Shown here: in pieces, positions 29,327-39,184 of the stretch
Position numbering within the stretch: the first letter of the stretch is position 1
Layout of the letters: each line of letters starts with the position of its first letter
From: Fimbriimonadia bacterium
GTDB taxonomy: Bacteria; Armatimonadota; Fimbriimonadia; Fimbriimonadales; Fimbriimonadaceae
Assembly: GCA_030427425.1 (NCBI GenBank)
Contig: JAUICQ010000008.1
Coordinates: forward strand, 1-64,000
Reading direction: 5' to 3'
Length of the DNA: 64,000 bases
Translations under genes and position numbers: made by a program
Notes under the pieces: generated by a model
Told to the model about the DNA's origin: nothing
The model's database searches: none
What the model saw: only the letters and a program-made list of their open reading frames with translations

Positions 29327-31387
29327 TTAAGCCGATTTCTGCAAAGTATCTGGATAATTAATATAGTACTCCTGAATAGCAAAAGTTTCTATATTCTCTG
29401 AAGGTTTTTTGCGTACATAAGTGCCATCCGATTTTAGTTCCCATGCATTGGTATTATCATTCATATATTTATCAATGCACTCCACTTTTATTCTGGCAAT
29501 AATATCTTTGTTTTGGATGGGTGTAAGCACTTCTATCCTTCTATCCAGGTTTCTGCTCATAATATCTGCACTACCTATGTAAACATCCGGATTGTTATTA
29601 TTATGGAAATAGTACATTCTGCTATGTTCTAAAAATCTTCCAATAATAGAGACTACTCTAATGTTCTCGCTAAGATCTTTCACTCCAGGTTTCAGGCAGC
29701 AGATTCCCCGCACAATAAGATCTACCTTAACTCCATTTTTACTGGCTTTATAGAGTAGCTTGATGATATCTTTATCGACCAATGAATTTACTTTAATAGC
29801 GATATAAGCTTTTCTTCCTTTGCTGGCATTGTAAATTTCATGGCGAATTTTTTCTGATATTTTACTCCGTAGTGTACTTGGGGATACGAGCAATTTCCTA
29901 AAATTTGGATGCTGAGAAAATCCTGTTAGGTAGTTAAATAGTTCTAGTACGTCTTGGACGATATCTTTATCTGATGTAAATATGCCCATATCGGTATAGA
30001 TTTTTGCTGTTGATGAGTTGTAATTGCCTGTTCCTATATGTACATAGCTCTGGATGATATCTTTTTCTTTTCTTACTATCAGGCATAATTTGCAGTGAGT
30101 CTTTAAATTTTCAAAGCCATAGGTAACATGTGCACCCGCTCTTTCTAATGCTCTCGCACTATCTATGTTATTGCTCTCATCAAATCTGGCCTTAATCTCC
30201 ATTAATACTGCAACCTGTTTATTGAGTTTTGCGGCATCCAGTAAGGAGTTTAGGATAGGTGAATTTTTTCCGACTCTGTAGAGTGTTTGTTTAATGCCCA
30301 ATACTTTGGGATCGTCTTTAGCCGAATGAACAAAGTTCTCAACTATTTCAAACGACTGATATGGATGGTGTACAAGAATATCTTTGTTCTTTATAATGTT
30401 AAAAAACTGTTCAGTGTTCAGCGAGCATGTAGGTTCTTCACTGTTAAATTTCTGGAACTTGAGATCTGGTCTGTCTAGTGCAGCAAGTTCTGAGAATGAT
30501 TTTAGACCTAATATTTCTGGTGCAATGATGACATCTTCTTTATCTAGCTTCAGTAATTGGCAGAGTTTATCTACAATAGCTTGGGGCATATTGCTGCTAA
30601 CTTCTAGCATAACAGGATCGCCGAATCGTCGCATGTAAAGGGTCTGTTCCATGGCTTCAATTAAATCGCAAGCTTCTGTCTCTCTTAGTTCTATGTCTGC
30701 GTCTCTAATTACTCTAAAGTAGCTGTGGTTTAGAATAGGTATATCAATAAAGAACGATTTGAGGTGATTGCATATTAAGTTTTCTATAAGAACACACCTG
30801 TTTGATACGGATGTTGGGATAAATCTTGGTACCGAAGTAGGAACTTTTATTCTAGCCAATTGATATTTTTCTTCTGTGCCAAGCATGGCAATAATACTCA
30901 AGCATCTATTTGATATAAAAGGGATGGATACGCTTGGATATAGTAGGACAGGCGTGCATAGTGGAAATATCTTTTCGTGAAAGTAATGGTCTAGATGTTT
31001 TTTTTCTAAGATGGTTAATTCTTCAAAAGGTACTAGGTTGATGTTATTTTTGTTTAAATCTGGAATGATGTTATCTAGGAGTAGCCTTCCTGCTTTGGTT
31101 CTTAGTTTCTGGACCACTTTGGATATTTCTGATAATTGCTCTGTAGGGGTGAGTCCGTCGATAGATTTCTTGTTTACTCCATTCTCTTCCTGTTCTAGGA
31201 GTCCGGAGACGCGCACCATATAGAATTCATCGAGATTGCTTTCAAAAATGGATAGGTAGTTCACTCTTTCTAGCAGAGGGATGTTTTCATCTTCAGCAAG
31301 TTGAAGTACACGGGAATTAAACTGGAGCCAGCTTAGCTCTCGATTGAAAAATTTACTCTCTTCAACTTCATTCTTACTTCTGTTCAT
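29327..31387 (-). CDS. ppk: Polyphosphate kinase Ppk1
   Basis: It reversibly makes polyphosphate from ATP. The 686-residue length is typical. Visible: the N-terminal FFNRELSWLQFNSRVLQLA, the phosphohistidine site in HIGTGNYNSSTAKIYTDMG, the second conserved His region HSRMYYFHNN, and YIGSADIMSRNLDRRIE near the C-terminus. It begins 10 bp after ppx on the same strand, so one transcript probably carries both synthesis and degradation of polyphosphate, with an MFS gene upstream. Confidence 0.96.
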   Translation of the reverse strand: MNRSKNEVEESKFFNRELSWLQFNSRVLQLAEDENIPLLERVNYLSIFESNLDEFYMVRVSGLLEQEENGVNKKSIDGLTPTEQLSEISKVVQKLRTKAGRLLLDNIIPDLNKNNINLVPFEELTILEKKHLDHYFHEKIFPLCTPVLLYPSVSIPFISNRCLSIIAMLGTEEKYQLARIKVPTSVPRFIPTSVSNRCVLIENLICNHLKSFFIDIPILNHSYFRVIRDADIELRETEACDLIEAMEQTLYMRRFGDPVMLEVSSNMPQAIVDKLCQLLKLDKEDVIIAPEILGLKSFSELAALDRPDLKFQKFNSEEPTCSLNTEQFFNIIKNKDILVHHPYQSFEIVENFVHSAKDDPKVLGIKQTLYRVGKNSPILNSLLDAAKLNKQVAVLMEIKARFDESNNIDSARALERAGAHVTYGFENLKTHCKLCLIVRKEKDIIQSYVHIGTGNYNSSTAKIYTDMGIFTSDKDIVQDVLELFNYLTGFSQHPNFRKLLVSPSTLRSKISEKIRHEIYNASKGRKAYIAIKVNSLVDKDIIKLLYKASKNGVKVDLIVRGICCLKPGVKDLSENIRVVSIIGRFLEHSRMYYFHNNNNPDVYIGSADIMSRNLDRRIEVLTPIQNKDIIARIKVECIDKYMNDNTNAWELKSDGTYVRKKPSENIETFAIQEYYINYPDTLQKSA

Positions 31388-31397
31388 AAATACCTAA

Positions 31398-32348
31398 TTA
31401 TTTTTTTAATGTAGTGCCTGGATAGTTTCCTTCTAATATTTCTAAAATCATTCCTTCTCTAATTCCAAAGTTGCTTACAGTTAGTTCGTTCATGTTCAAT
31501 TTTTTCATGATTTTCGAGATAACAATGGCTCCCGGAAGGATGGTGACAGCTCTGCGAGTTTTGAGGGGATATCTTTCTACCAATGTCTCTTCAGATAGTT
31601 TTCCGCAGGTTTCTGCTAGATACTCTAATTCTATAAGATCTAAGTTTCTATTATTATCTGGATGGAGAGCTTTTATCGCTCCACGTGCCAATCCTCCAGC
31701 GGCTACCATACAATCGGCGTCTCTAAAATGACTGATTTTTTCCAGCTCTTTATCTACAATCTCATGAATTTTGTCGATACTTTCTTGAGGGCACGGATAA
31801 GTTATATTGCATTTAGCAATTAATCTACTTGTTCCAATCGGCATAGATACCACTTCTTGAATTCTTGTTCCAAAACAGTAGCAGACCTGAGTGCTCCCCC
31901 CGCCTACTTCTACAAATAGTGAAGGAGCGCTGGTGAAGGTATCTAACATGGTTGCTTTATGGCTAATTCTAGCTTCTTCATCTCCAGGGATCAGCAGGAT
32001 TTCTATGTCGGTTTTTTCTTTTATTTTTTGTAAAACTTTTTCAGAATTACTAGCAGAGCGTAATGATTCCGTACCGAAAATCAGCATTTTTTCGCATTTG
32101 CATTTTTTCGAAGTTTTCTTAAATTTCTCTACCGTATCAATAATCCGTTGTGTACTTTCCGAGCTGATTTTCCCCGTACTTCCAATCTCTTTACCTAAGT
32201 AGAGCCATTCACTCTCGTCAGCAAGCACGTTAAAGTTACCTGGTGTAGTGCTGCCTACAATCAGGTGACAAGTATTACTACCGAAATCGGCTGCTGAGAT
32301 GATGCGTTTCATAATGATATCATTAATAATTATCGGTGTTAATCGCAT
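31398..32348 (-). CDS. ppx: Exopolyphosphatase/pppGpp phosphatase-family protein (Ppx/GppA)
   Basis: It hydrolyses terminal phosphates of polyphosphate and, in some members, converts pppGpp to ppGpp. The actin-like ASKHA fold motifs are present: ISAADFGSNTCHLIVG (phosphate 1), IPGDEEARIS and FVEVGGGSTQVCYCFG (phosphate 2). At 316 residues it is the short form without the C-terminal HD-like domain. The first 12 residues upstream of MKRIISAADFGSN may not be translated, because the family normally starts at that Met. It sits between an MFS gene and ppk. Confidence 0.92.
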   Translation of the reverse strand: MRLTPIIINDIIMKRIISAADFGSNTCHLIVGSTTPGNFNVLADESEWLYLGKEIGSTGKISSESTQRIIDTVEKFKKTSKKCKCEKMLIFGTESLRSASNSEKVLQKIKEKTDIEILLIPGDEEARISHKATMLDTFTSAPSLFVEVGGGSTQVCYCFGTRIQEVVSMPIGTSRLIAKCNITYPCPQESIDKIHEIVDKELEKISHFRDADCMVAAGGLARGAIKALHPDNNRNLDLIELEYLAETCGKLSEETLVERYPLKTRRAVTILPGAIVISKIMKKLNMNELTVSNFGIREGMILEILEGNYPGTTLKK

Positions 32349-32375
32349 TCAGCTTTCTAAGCAACTTTGCGTTAT

Positions 32376-33563
32376 TTAACTAAGATTAAACGATTTTAGG
32401 AGCTTAAGGGAGTAGAGTAGGATGAGTAATACACCTATTGCACTGATGTAAAAAATGGTTCCGGTAGAAGTGTGTTGAAATAGAAATCCTCCTAGTGATA
32501 TCCCTATCATCTGACCCAATAGGCTAAGAGTTTGTGAAATACCAAAAAGTGTAGATGCTTCATTATTTGGAAATATTTTCATCTCTATCATCTTGTCGTA
32601 GTATCCGGAAGTGCTTAATGAGATAAAAAAGAGAACTAGGCTGCAAATAAAAAGATAATCATTATGATGGCTATTAGCGATCCCCAAGAGGGATGTTATT
32701 AACATGGTGTTTGTGAGAGTAAATCCACTTTTCAGACTGCTAGTAAACTTTGTTCTGCTAAGGAATCCCTGCATCAAAGATCCTGTCAGTCGGGAGTTCG
32801 CTAGGATTATTCCAGAAAGATGGATGGTATAGCCATAGTCGTGGATAATAATGGGGAGGTATCTCATAAATAAATTTAACAAGATTGACGAAATAAATCC
32901 GTAACAGATTACAAAATGGAAGACGTTTTTATGCTCGTTATAGATGTCTGAAAAAAATTTTAAATTAAAGGTGATAGGATCCTTTTCAGATAATACGGTA
33001 TCATCTTCACTGTTAAATAAATATGGTACAAAACTGATTGTCCCAAAGAAAGATGCTGCGAGTAACACACTAATGTAATTGATTGCGGGTGCACTACAAT
33101 CGTGTACCCAGTAGGTGCCTGCTAATGTGCCAAAGTAGGTTGTAATCCCCCCCGTCAACCCTATATCGGCATATCTCCGAGCTCTAAGCTCTTCATTAGG
33201 TATGTTATAGAGTATATTCTTGCCAACGAGGAGTACTATGTTTGCACCTATTCCCGCTATGATGGCAGAAATAATTATAATATAGACTGGGCTAGCGAAA
33301 CATCTTGTAGCTAAGCCAAGTCCGTACAGCAAAGAGCCTATCATTAATGGAGTTTTAATATTACTCCTGTTCAGAATTGTGCCTATAAATGCTGCGAGGA
33401 GTCCGGTAGCAGCCATAACAGAGAAGTATATAGCGAAGTTCTCTGTTTTATTATTTGCATCGAACCATAGTGCATGAATCGACGCTGAAAGATTCATGCC
33501 AAGATTAAAAAGGAAGTATACGATAACTACTGAAAAGTGCTTAGGGATAAATCGGGTTATCAT
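32376..33563 (-). CDS. MFS transporter
   Basis: A 395-residue membrane protein with about 12 hydrophobic helices; the first begins near HFSVVIVYFLFNLGMNLSAS. The charged loop motif is weak (IGTILNRSNIKTP). The substrate is unknown. It is probably the first gene of a minus-strand cluster with ppx and ppk (27-bp gap to ppx). Whether it is functionally linked to polyphosphate cannot be read here. It differs clearly from the MFS protein at 8755. Confidence 0.8.
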   Translation of the reverse strand: MITRFIPKHFSVVIVYFLFNLGMNLSASIHALWFDANNKTENFAIYFSVMAATGLLAAFIGTILNRSNIKTPLMIGSLLYGLGLATRCFASPVYIIIISAIIAGIGANIVLLVGKNILYNIPNEELRARRYADIGLTGGITTYFGTLAGTYWVHDCSAPAINYISVLLAASFFGTISFVPYLFNSEDDTVLSEKDPITFNLKFFSDIYNEHKNVFHFVICYGFISSILLNLFMRYLPIIIHDYGYTIHLSGIILANSRLTGSLMQGFLSRTKFTSSLKSGFTLTNTMLITSLLGIANSHHNDYLFICSLVLFFISLSTSGYYDKMIEMKIFPNNEASTLFGISQTLSLLGQMIGISLGGFLFQHTSTGTIFYISAIGVLLILLYSLKLLKSFNLS

Positions 33564-33750
33564 TTTAAGTGGACACTCTCTTTAAGTATCTCATAATTCT
33601 CTACGGTCTGCTGAGATGTGATGCCGAATTTCTCTTTATTATGGAATGAATATAATGTATAGGGATTCTATTTCTTAATTTTACCAAGTACAATGAGAGT
33701 AGAATTCATGATTCAAGTCGATACAGACTGTTAAAGATACTGGTTACATT

Positions 33751-35058
33751 ATGGCTGAAAAAAAAGTTCTTTTAAAATATTCGGATGACCCCACATACAA
33801 GACCCTAAACGGATATCTAGAATGCAACGGATATCGTGGATTGAAGAGTGCGATTGCAAAAGAGAGGCAGTTCACGATAGATTCTATCAAGAGTGCAGGA
33901 TTGCGGGGAAGGGGTGGTGCCGGATTCCCTACTTGGATAAAATGGAACGGTATCCCAAAAGAGAAGACCAAGAAGCATTATTTAATATGTAATGCGGACG
34001 AAGGCGAGCCAGGTACTTTTAAGGATAAGCAGTTGATGGAGGCTTGTCCCTTCCTATTAGTAGAGGGGATGACCATTGCTGCTTATGCTACAAATGCAGA
34101 TGTAGGATATATCTACATTCGTGGGGAGTATGTAGATGCTGCTAGGGCGTTACGTAGCGCGATAGATGAAGCTTATCAGCGTGGATATCTTGGAAAGAAT
34201 ATTTTAGGGAGCGGGATGGATTTCGATCTTTACATCCACATGGGCGCAGGTGCTTATGAATGTGGAGAGGAATCGGCCTTGATGAGTTCTTTGATGGGTG
34301 AGAGAGGGATGCCCAGATTAAAATTCCCGCACGCTCCGCTACCTACCGTTTCGGGTGTATTCGAGAGTCCAACAGTTATTAATAATGTGGAGACCTACTG
34401 TACTGTTCCGTCTATTCTGTATTATGGAGGCGAATGGTATAGCATGATGGGTGCTTCCACTAAGAATTCGAAGGGGACTAAAATCTTCTCGGTATCGGGG
34501 CATGTTAACAAGCCTGGGAATTATGAAATAGAATTCGGCACCCCGCTTTCCGAATTATTAGAGCTTGCTGGTGGGATGAAGGGTGGGGCCTTGAAGGCGT
34601 GTATCCCTGGTGGAAGTTCGGTTCCTATGATTGACGCCGAAACTTGCGCTAAAGCAATAATCGGATATGAAGAGATGGGTGAACATAAAACCATGGTGGG
34701 ATCTGGTGGATGTATGTTCCTTAATGAACACACTTGCATAGTCTCTTTTATCTGGCGTACGTCTCTGTTCTACGCAAATGAGAGTTGCGGTAAGTGTACA
34801 CCTTGTAGGGAGGGTACTAGATGGATGAACGAAGTTTTAGAGCGTATAGTAAAGGGGAACGGTAAAGAGGGCGATATCGAGACTCTACTGGACATATGCA
34901 GTCAGATTGATGGTCGTTCCTTCTGCGGGCTTGGTGATGCTGCCTGCTGGCCGGTAGCGGGGGCTATAAGGGTGTTCCGTGAAGAGTTTGAATACTATAT
35001 TCAGCATGGCAAGAGTATGGTGAAATCGAAGTTCCAGAAGTCGATGTTGCCTGCTTAA
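33751..35058 (+). CDS. nuoF: NADH-quinone oxidoreductase subunit F (NuoF)
   Basis: This is the flavoprotein subunit that accepts hydride from NADH. Visible in the 435 residues: GRGGAGFPTWIKW (NADH/FMN glycine-rich loop), NADEGEPGTFKDK, the FMN-binding GAYECGEESALMSSLMGERG, and the [4Fe-4S] (N3) ligands in ESCGKCTPCREGT plus the distal Cys in FCGLGDAACWP. All key residues are present. It stands alone, with no nuoE or nuoG next to it, unlike the usual nuo operon. It could serve a complex I assembled from genes elsewhere or another NADH-dependent diaphorase. Confidence 0.93.
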   Translation: MAEKKVLLKYSDDPTYKTLNGYLECNGYRGLKSAIAKERQFTIDSIKSAGLRGRGGAGFPTWIKWNGIPKEKTKKHYLICNADEGEPGTFKDKQLMEACPFLLVEGMTIAAYATNADVGYIYIRGEYVDAARALRSAIDEAYQRGYLGKNILGSGMDFDLYIHMGAGAYECGEESALMSSLMGERGMPRLKFPHAPLPTVSGVFESPTVINNVETYCTVPSILYYGGEWYSMMGASTKNSKGTKIFSVSGHVNKPGNYEIEFGTPLSELLELAGGMKGGALKACIPGGSSVPMIDAETCAKAIIGYEEMGEHKTMVGSGGCMFLNEHTCIVSFIWRTSLFYANESCGKCTPCREGTRWMNEVLERIVKGNGKEGDIETLLDICSQIDGRSFCGLGDAACWPVAGAIRVFREEFEYYIQHGKSMVKSKFQKSMLPA

Positions 35059-35276
35059 TATTGTATTCTGTTATAGGCACCTATTAGCTGGTTTGGTTGC
35101 ATTTGTTGTAACTATTAGAATATCCATGTGTCACTTAAATGTGATGAAAAGTCGGGCGTTTACTCCATAGGTGTTCGCTAATTTCTGTATTTTGTTATGG
35201 TAATACTTTATAAAGTATGTTTAATAGTGTTAAGGCAAAATAAGGTAAAATTAGGTATAAATACAGGAAGTAGTTT

Positions 35277-36209
35277 ATGAAGAATTATAGAAAGTTTTTA
35301 AAGACCGTAGGTTTATGCTTGCCAGCATTATTGTCAGTTCCAGGATGTGGGGATCCGAAGAAAGATACTCCTCCGAATGATGGCGGAGGTAAACCTCAGA
35401 AAACTCGTTTAGAGCAAGCTAAGGAAGCTGCCGATGCCGCAAAAGTGGAAAACGATACTCTTATTCGTAACATCGAAGGTTTTGTCGACCAGTTAAAAGA
35501 AGATGATAAAGGTGTATTCTCTGCTAAATTACAAGGATTAAAAGGTACAAACGTAGTGGGAGATGCTCCAGCAGAGGCTGATACAGCTGAGAAGCAGATA
35601 GAATTCTATAATGATACAAAAACTAATTTGGAAGCATTGAAAAGTGAATTAGAAATACTTTATAGTAACGTGTATAATAAATTAGTTGAATATGCCAAAG
35701 CTGATGCTGAAGCAACAGCAGTCGCTGAAGCAAAAACAAAGGTAGAGGTGTTTATTCAAAACCTACAAGATGCTACAAAATTAGATGAAATAATTAGAGC
35801 ATTGGAAGATGTTAATGCTGTTACTGATGATGTAGAAAAATCTGGACTAAAAGCTGATGTCCAAGAAGCAGTGAACTTTGCTAAAGTTAAAGCAGCTGGT
35901 ATAAATACTTATTTAAATGCTGTTCAGGAAGCTAATAGAAATGATGTATTGCCTAAGGTAGAAGCATTTCTTGCAGATTGGAAGAATGGTGTATTAGATG
36001 ATTTTGCTGCAGAGAACCATTATGATGAGAGCGTCTTGTTGAAAGAGATATTCGGTGGTGTAGCTATTGAAGAAGGTACTACTTTTAATGATGGACAGGC
36101 AAGTTTGTTGAATAAGGTGTTTCAACTTGAAGGCGATGATGTAATAGCGGCAGATATGGAAATATCGGAAGATCAAGCTGAATCCATTAATAATTATTTT
36201 GAAATATAA
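35277..36209 (+). CDS. Coiled-coil lipoprotein, unknown function
   Basis: A 310-residue protein with a lipoprotein signal ending in LSVPGC (Cys24), a Pro/Gly/Lys linker (DPKKDTPPNDGGGKPQ) and a long Ala/Glu/Lys/Val-rich helical region predicted to form coiled coils. It is acidic. The start is supported by AGGAAG about 8 bases upstream of the ATG. It is followed 20 bp later by a very strong terminator, so it is probably monocistronic and well expressed. Similar in style to the lipoproteins at 36472 and 63105, but I see no clear sequence match. Confidence 0.85.
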   Translation: MKNYRKFLKTVGLCLPALLSVPGCGDPKKDTPPNDGGGKPQKTRLEQAKEAADAAKVENDTLIRNIEGFVDQLKEDDKGVFSAKLQGLKGTNVVGDAPAEADTAEKQIEFYNDTKTNLEALKSELEILYSNVYNKLVEYAKADAEATAVAEAKTKVEVFIQNLQDATKLDEIIRALEDVNAVTDDVEKSGLKADVQEAVNFAKVKAAGINTYLNAVQEANRNDVLPKVEAFLADWKNGVLDDFAAENHYDESVLLKEIFGGVAIEEGTTFNDGQASLLNKVFQLEGDDVIAADMEISEDQAESINNYFEI

Positions 36210-36230
36210 GAGATCCTCAGATGCTAGGAT

Positions 36231-36280
36231 AAAAGCACGTAGATCCAAATGATTTTTCATTTGGATCTACGTGCTTTTTT
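36231..36280 (+). terminator. Strong intrinsic terminator with 22-bp perfect stem
   Basis: Left arm 36231-36252 and right arm 36257-36278 are perfectly complementary (22 bp) around a TTTT loop. The left arm begins AAAAGCACGTAG and the right arm ends in a run of six T. It follows the 35277 lipoprotein gene. The A-rich left end means it could also terminate in the other direction. Confidence 0.92.
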
Positions 36281-36471
36281 GTGTGGTGTGATTCAAAAAA
36301 TATAAAAACATTTATATAAACTTTAGGTTCTAATCTGTTTATATATTCATAAAGATAGAAATATGCTTAGAATAACGATGGATTTAACATAATAATACTG
36401 CTTGTAGGTCAGTAATTGCTATAAATAAAGTATGCTATTGAAACAGTATTGAAAAGCACGTGTGGTAGGCT

Positions 36472-37014
36472 ATGAAGAATTGTAAGGATGTTGTGTTGAA
36501 AAAAGGGATTTGTTTATTTAGTATTATATCAGTAGCAGTAGTAGGGTGTTCAGGAGCAAGTAGTATGAATGGATTACCACCAGAAAATAAAACAACCTGG
36601 TTTGATTCGAATGTTAGCGAATTTAAATCTAATATAAAAGAATCGGAGTGTTGTGTAGAACCAATTAAATTAACAGGTGAGATAGGTAATGCTTTTAAAT
36701 TTGCAGAAAGGGCTTTGGAAGAGGCTTCAGAAAATATAAACTCCTATGCTAACTTAGGGTATGAAGAAAAACTTTTAGTAGATTTCGATTCCGCACTGAA
36801 ATCATTAGATGATGTAACAGATACTAAGCAAGAAGGGGAATTTCAATCTATGAAAAAAGAAATTATAATGAAGCTGTTTAGTAATGGGAAGATAGTAGCA
36901 GACAGAGAGAGTGCCGTTGATAAATCTCTGCAAGAATATCAGAAAACCCTGGAAGATCTTGAAAAAAAAATAACTACTCTATACCAATCTCAAACAGTAT
37001 TTGACATTCAGTAG
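36472..37014 (+). CDS. Lipoprotein, unknown function
   Basis: A 180-residue protein with an N-terminal basic region, a hydrophobic core and a lipobox ending VAVVGC (Cys26). The mature part is acidic and mostly helical, with a C-terminal coiled-coil-like segment (LEDLEKKITTLYQ). It does not match any family I know. It lies between the strong terminator after the previous lipoprotein and typA, so it is likely its own transcription unit. Confidence 0.75.
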   Translation: MKNCKDVVLKKGICLFSIISVAVVGCSGASSMNGLPPENKTTWFDSNVSEFKSNIKESECCVEPIKLTGEIGNAFKFAERALEEASENINSYANLGYEEKLLVDFDSALKSLDDVTDTKQEGEFQSMKKEIIMKLFSNGKIVADRESAVDKSLQEYQKTLEDLEKKITTLYQSQTVFDIQ

Positions 37015-37134
37015 CCTATTCTTAACAATAGGTAGATGTGGTCTATCTTTATCTAGTACAATATAGATAGAATAATTATTTTATTGGCCTCACCACATAA
37101 TTTAAAAAGGGTGTGGCCAAATTTTTGGTATATC

Positions 37135-38952
37135 ATGGATAAAATTAGAAACATCGCTATTATAGCTCACGTCGATCATGGAAAAACAACTCTGGTAGAT
37201 TCCATCTTTAAGCAAGCCGGATTATTTAGGGATAATCAGAGCGTTCAAGATAGGGTAATGGACAACAACGATCTAGAGCGTGAGCGTGGGATTACGATTC
37301 TTTCTAAGGTAGCAAGTGTTAGGTATAAAGATTACAAAATAAACATTGTAGATACACCGGGTCACGCCGATTTTGGTGGTGAGGTGGAGCGTATTTTATC
37401 CATGGTAGACGGGGTTCTGCTTGTTGTTGATGCGTGTGAGGGACCAATGCCGCAGACCAGGTTCGTACTTTCTAAGGCGTTTCAGAACAAACTCAAGGTA
37501 GTGGTATGTGTCAACAAGTTGGACAGAGAAGGATCTAGACCGCTCGAGGCTTATGATAAGACCATAGACCTCTTTATCGATCTTGGTGCAGATGAAGATG
37601 CATTAGAATTCCCTGTATTATATACTTCAGGTGCATCCGGCTTTGCTAAAACCTCTCCAGAAGGGAATGAGACCGATCTTAGAGCATTATTTGAACAGAT
37701 AGTAGAGACTATTCCTGCTCCTGCAGTAAAGCCTGAAGAGCCAACTCTTCTCCAGATAAATAATTTGGACTATTCCGATTATCTTGGAAGAATGTTTGGT
37801 GGTAAGCTGCTTGCTGGAAAAATTAAAGTAGGGAACAGGTTGGTTCAGATAAGAGAAGGGAAACAAGTAGGTTTCAATGTTACGAAAATCTGGACATATG
37901 AAGGATTGAAGATTAAAGAGATTGAAGAAGCTAATGCTGGTGAGATAGTGATGCTTTCTGGTTTAGAAGATGTACTTATCAGTGACACTATCTGTGATGC
38001 GAACAATGTTCGAGTGCTACCAAGGATAGAGATTGAACCATCAACTCTTAGTATGAACTTCTATCCTAACAGCTCTCCATTAGCCGGTAAAGATGGTGGT
38101 AAGTACTTAACTATCCATAAGATTCGCGAAAGGTTAGAGAAAGAAGAGAGTGTAAGTGTATCAATTAGTATCGATAAAAATTCTCCTGCAGATGCAGTAA
38201 AAGTTTATGCTAGGGGAGAACTGCAGCTTTCGGTATTAATCGAGACGATGCGAAGAGAAGGGTATGAATTAGCTATCTCCAGACCTGAAGTACTCTTTAA
38301 GAAAGAAGAAGGAAAGACCATGGAGCCATACGAATCGGTAACATTAGATCTTCCTGAAGAGGCTGTTGGTTCGGTTATGGAAGAATTAAGTAGGAGAAAA
38401 GGTTTGTTGCTGGACATGGGGAATCCTGTCCATGGGCGATCGAAGTTGCAGTATGAGATTCCTACAAGAGGACTAATCGGCTTCCGTAGTAATTATCTTA
38501 CACTCACTAGAGGTTTAGGTATTATGGGTAGCATCTATCTGGGTTATAAAGATTATGCTGGTAGCGTACAGAGCAGATGTGTGGGATCGTTAATTGCTAA
38601 AGATCCGGGCAAGGTCACTAGATACGCTTATGAGGATGTACAGGAGAGAGGTACCTTGTTCTATCCAGTTGGTACCGAAGTGTATGGTGGTATGATTGTA
38701 GGCGCTTGTTCTAGAGATGAAGACTTAGTAGTGAACATAACCAAGAGTAAAGCTGCTAATAATATGAGAAGTGCAAATTCTGAAGCAACTACAACGCTTG
38801 ATGCACACCAAGAGTTTAGTTTAGAGCAAGGGCTAAGCTGGTTGCGTGATGATGAGCTACTTGAGATTACTCCAAAGAGCTTAAGGTTTAGAAAGAAATT
38901 GCTGGATCATTCTGAGAGAAGAGTGGCTGAAAGACGTGGCGCAACTGTTTAG
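37135..38952 (+). CDS. typA: Ribosome-associated GTPase TypA/BipA
   Basis: A translational GTPase that binds the ribosome and helps 50S assembly and stress responses. The best start is the ATG at 37135 ([20 protein letters not shown]), giving 605 residues, the normal length; an upstream TTG at 37084 would add 17 unconserved residues. G motifs: AHVDHGKTT (G1), RERGITI (G2), DTPGHADF (G3), NKLD (G4), TSG (G5). The elongation-factor-like domains and the BipA-specific C-terminal domain ([15 protein letters not shown]) follow. Confidence 0.96.
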   Translation: MDKIRNIAIIAHVDHGKTTLVDSIFKQAGLFRDNQSVQDRVMDNNDLERERGITILSKVASVRYKDYKINIVDTPGHADFGGEVERILSMVDGVLLVVDACEGPMPQTRFVLSKAFQNKLKVVVCVNKLDREGSRPLEAYDKTIDLFIDLGADEDALEFPVLYTSGASGFAKTSPEGNETDLRALFEQIVETIPAPAVKPEEPTLLQINNLDYSDYLGRMFGGKLLAGKIKVGNRLVQIREGKQVGFNVTKIWTYEGLKIKEIEEANAGEIVMLSGLEDVLISDTICDANNVRVLPRIEIEPSTLSMNFYPNSSPLAGKDGGKYLTIHKIRERLEKEESVSVSISIDKNSPADAVKVYARGELQLSVLIETMRREGYELAISRPEVLFKKEEGKTMEPYESVTLDLPEEAVGSVMEELSRRKGLLLDMGNPVHGRSKLQYEIPTRGLIGFRSNYLTLTRGLGIMGSIYLGYKDYAGSVQSRCVGSLIAKDPGKVTRYAYEDVQERGTLFYPVGTEVYGGMIVGACSRDEDLVVNITKSKAANNMRSANSEATTTLDAHQEFSLEQGLSWLRDDELLEITPKSLRFRKKLLDHSERRVAERRGATV

Positions 38953-38972
38953 TTTATAGATAGTAGCCTATA

Positions 38973-39180
38973 ATGTCACCCCGACCTTGTATATGGTTCC
39001 CCTTCGAGGACGGAGCGGGGTCCGTGACGTTCTAATAATCGCTTCTAATTTTTGGAAAACTACAGGAAGAATATGTTTACAATTGTCTGGATCCCCTTCG
39101 AGGATGATAAATCAGAGGCGGCGCTATAGCTATCATCTAGCTCCCCACCACGCCGTCCTCCTCGTAAGGGGATCTATGGA
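38973..39180 (+). repeat. Left inverted-repeat arm of a 2-kb cassette
   Basis: The outer part (38973-39017) runs ATGTCACCCCGAC...GGTTCCCCTTCGAGGACGGAGCG and is matched in inverted orientation at 40953-40996. The inner part (39089-39180) contains CCCCTTCGAGGAT, GGCGGCGC and CTAGCTCCCCACCACG in that order. The reverse complement of 40621-40722 has the same boxes in the same order and spacing. No gene is present in it. Confidence 0.8.
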
Positions 39181-39184
39181 TTCT

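Noticed and set aside
37084-37134. TTG start of typA adding 17 residues
   Set aside because: The family starts at [16 protein letters not shown] and the added residues are not conserved in style.
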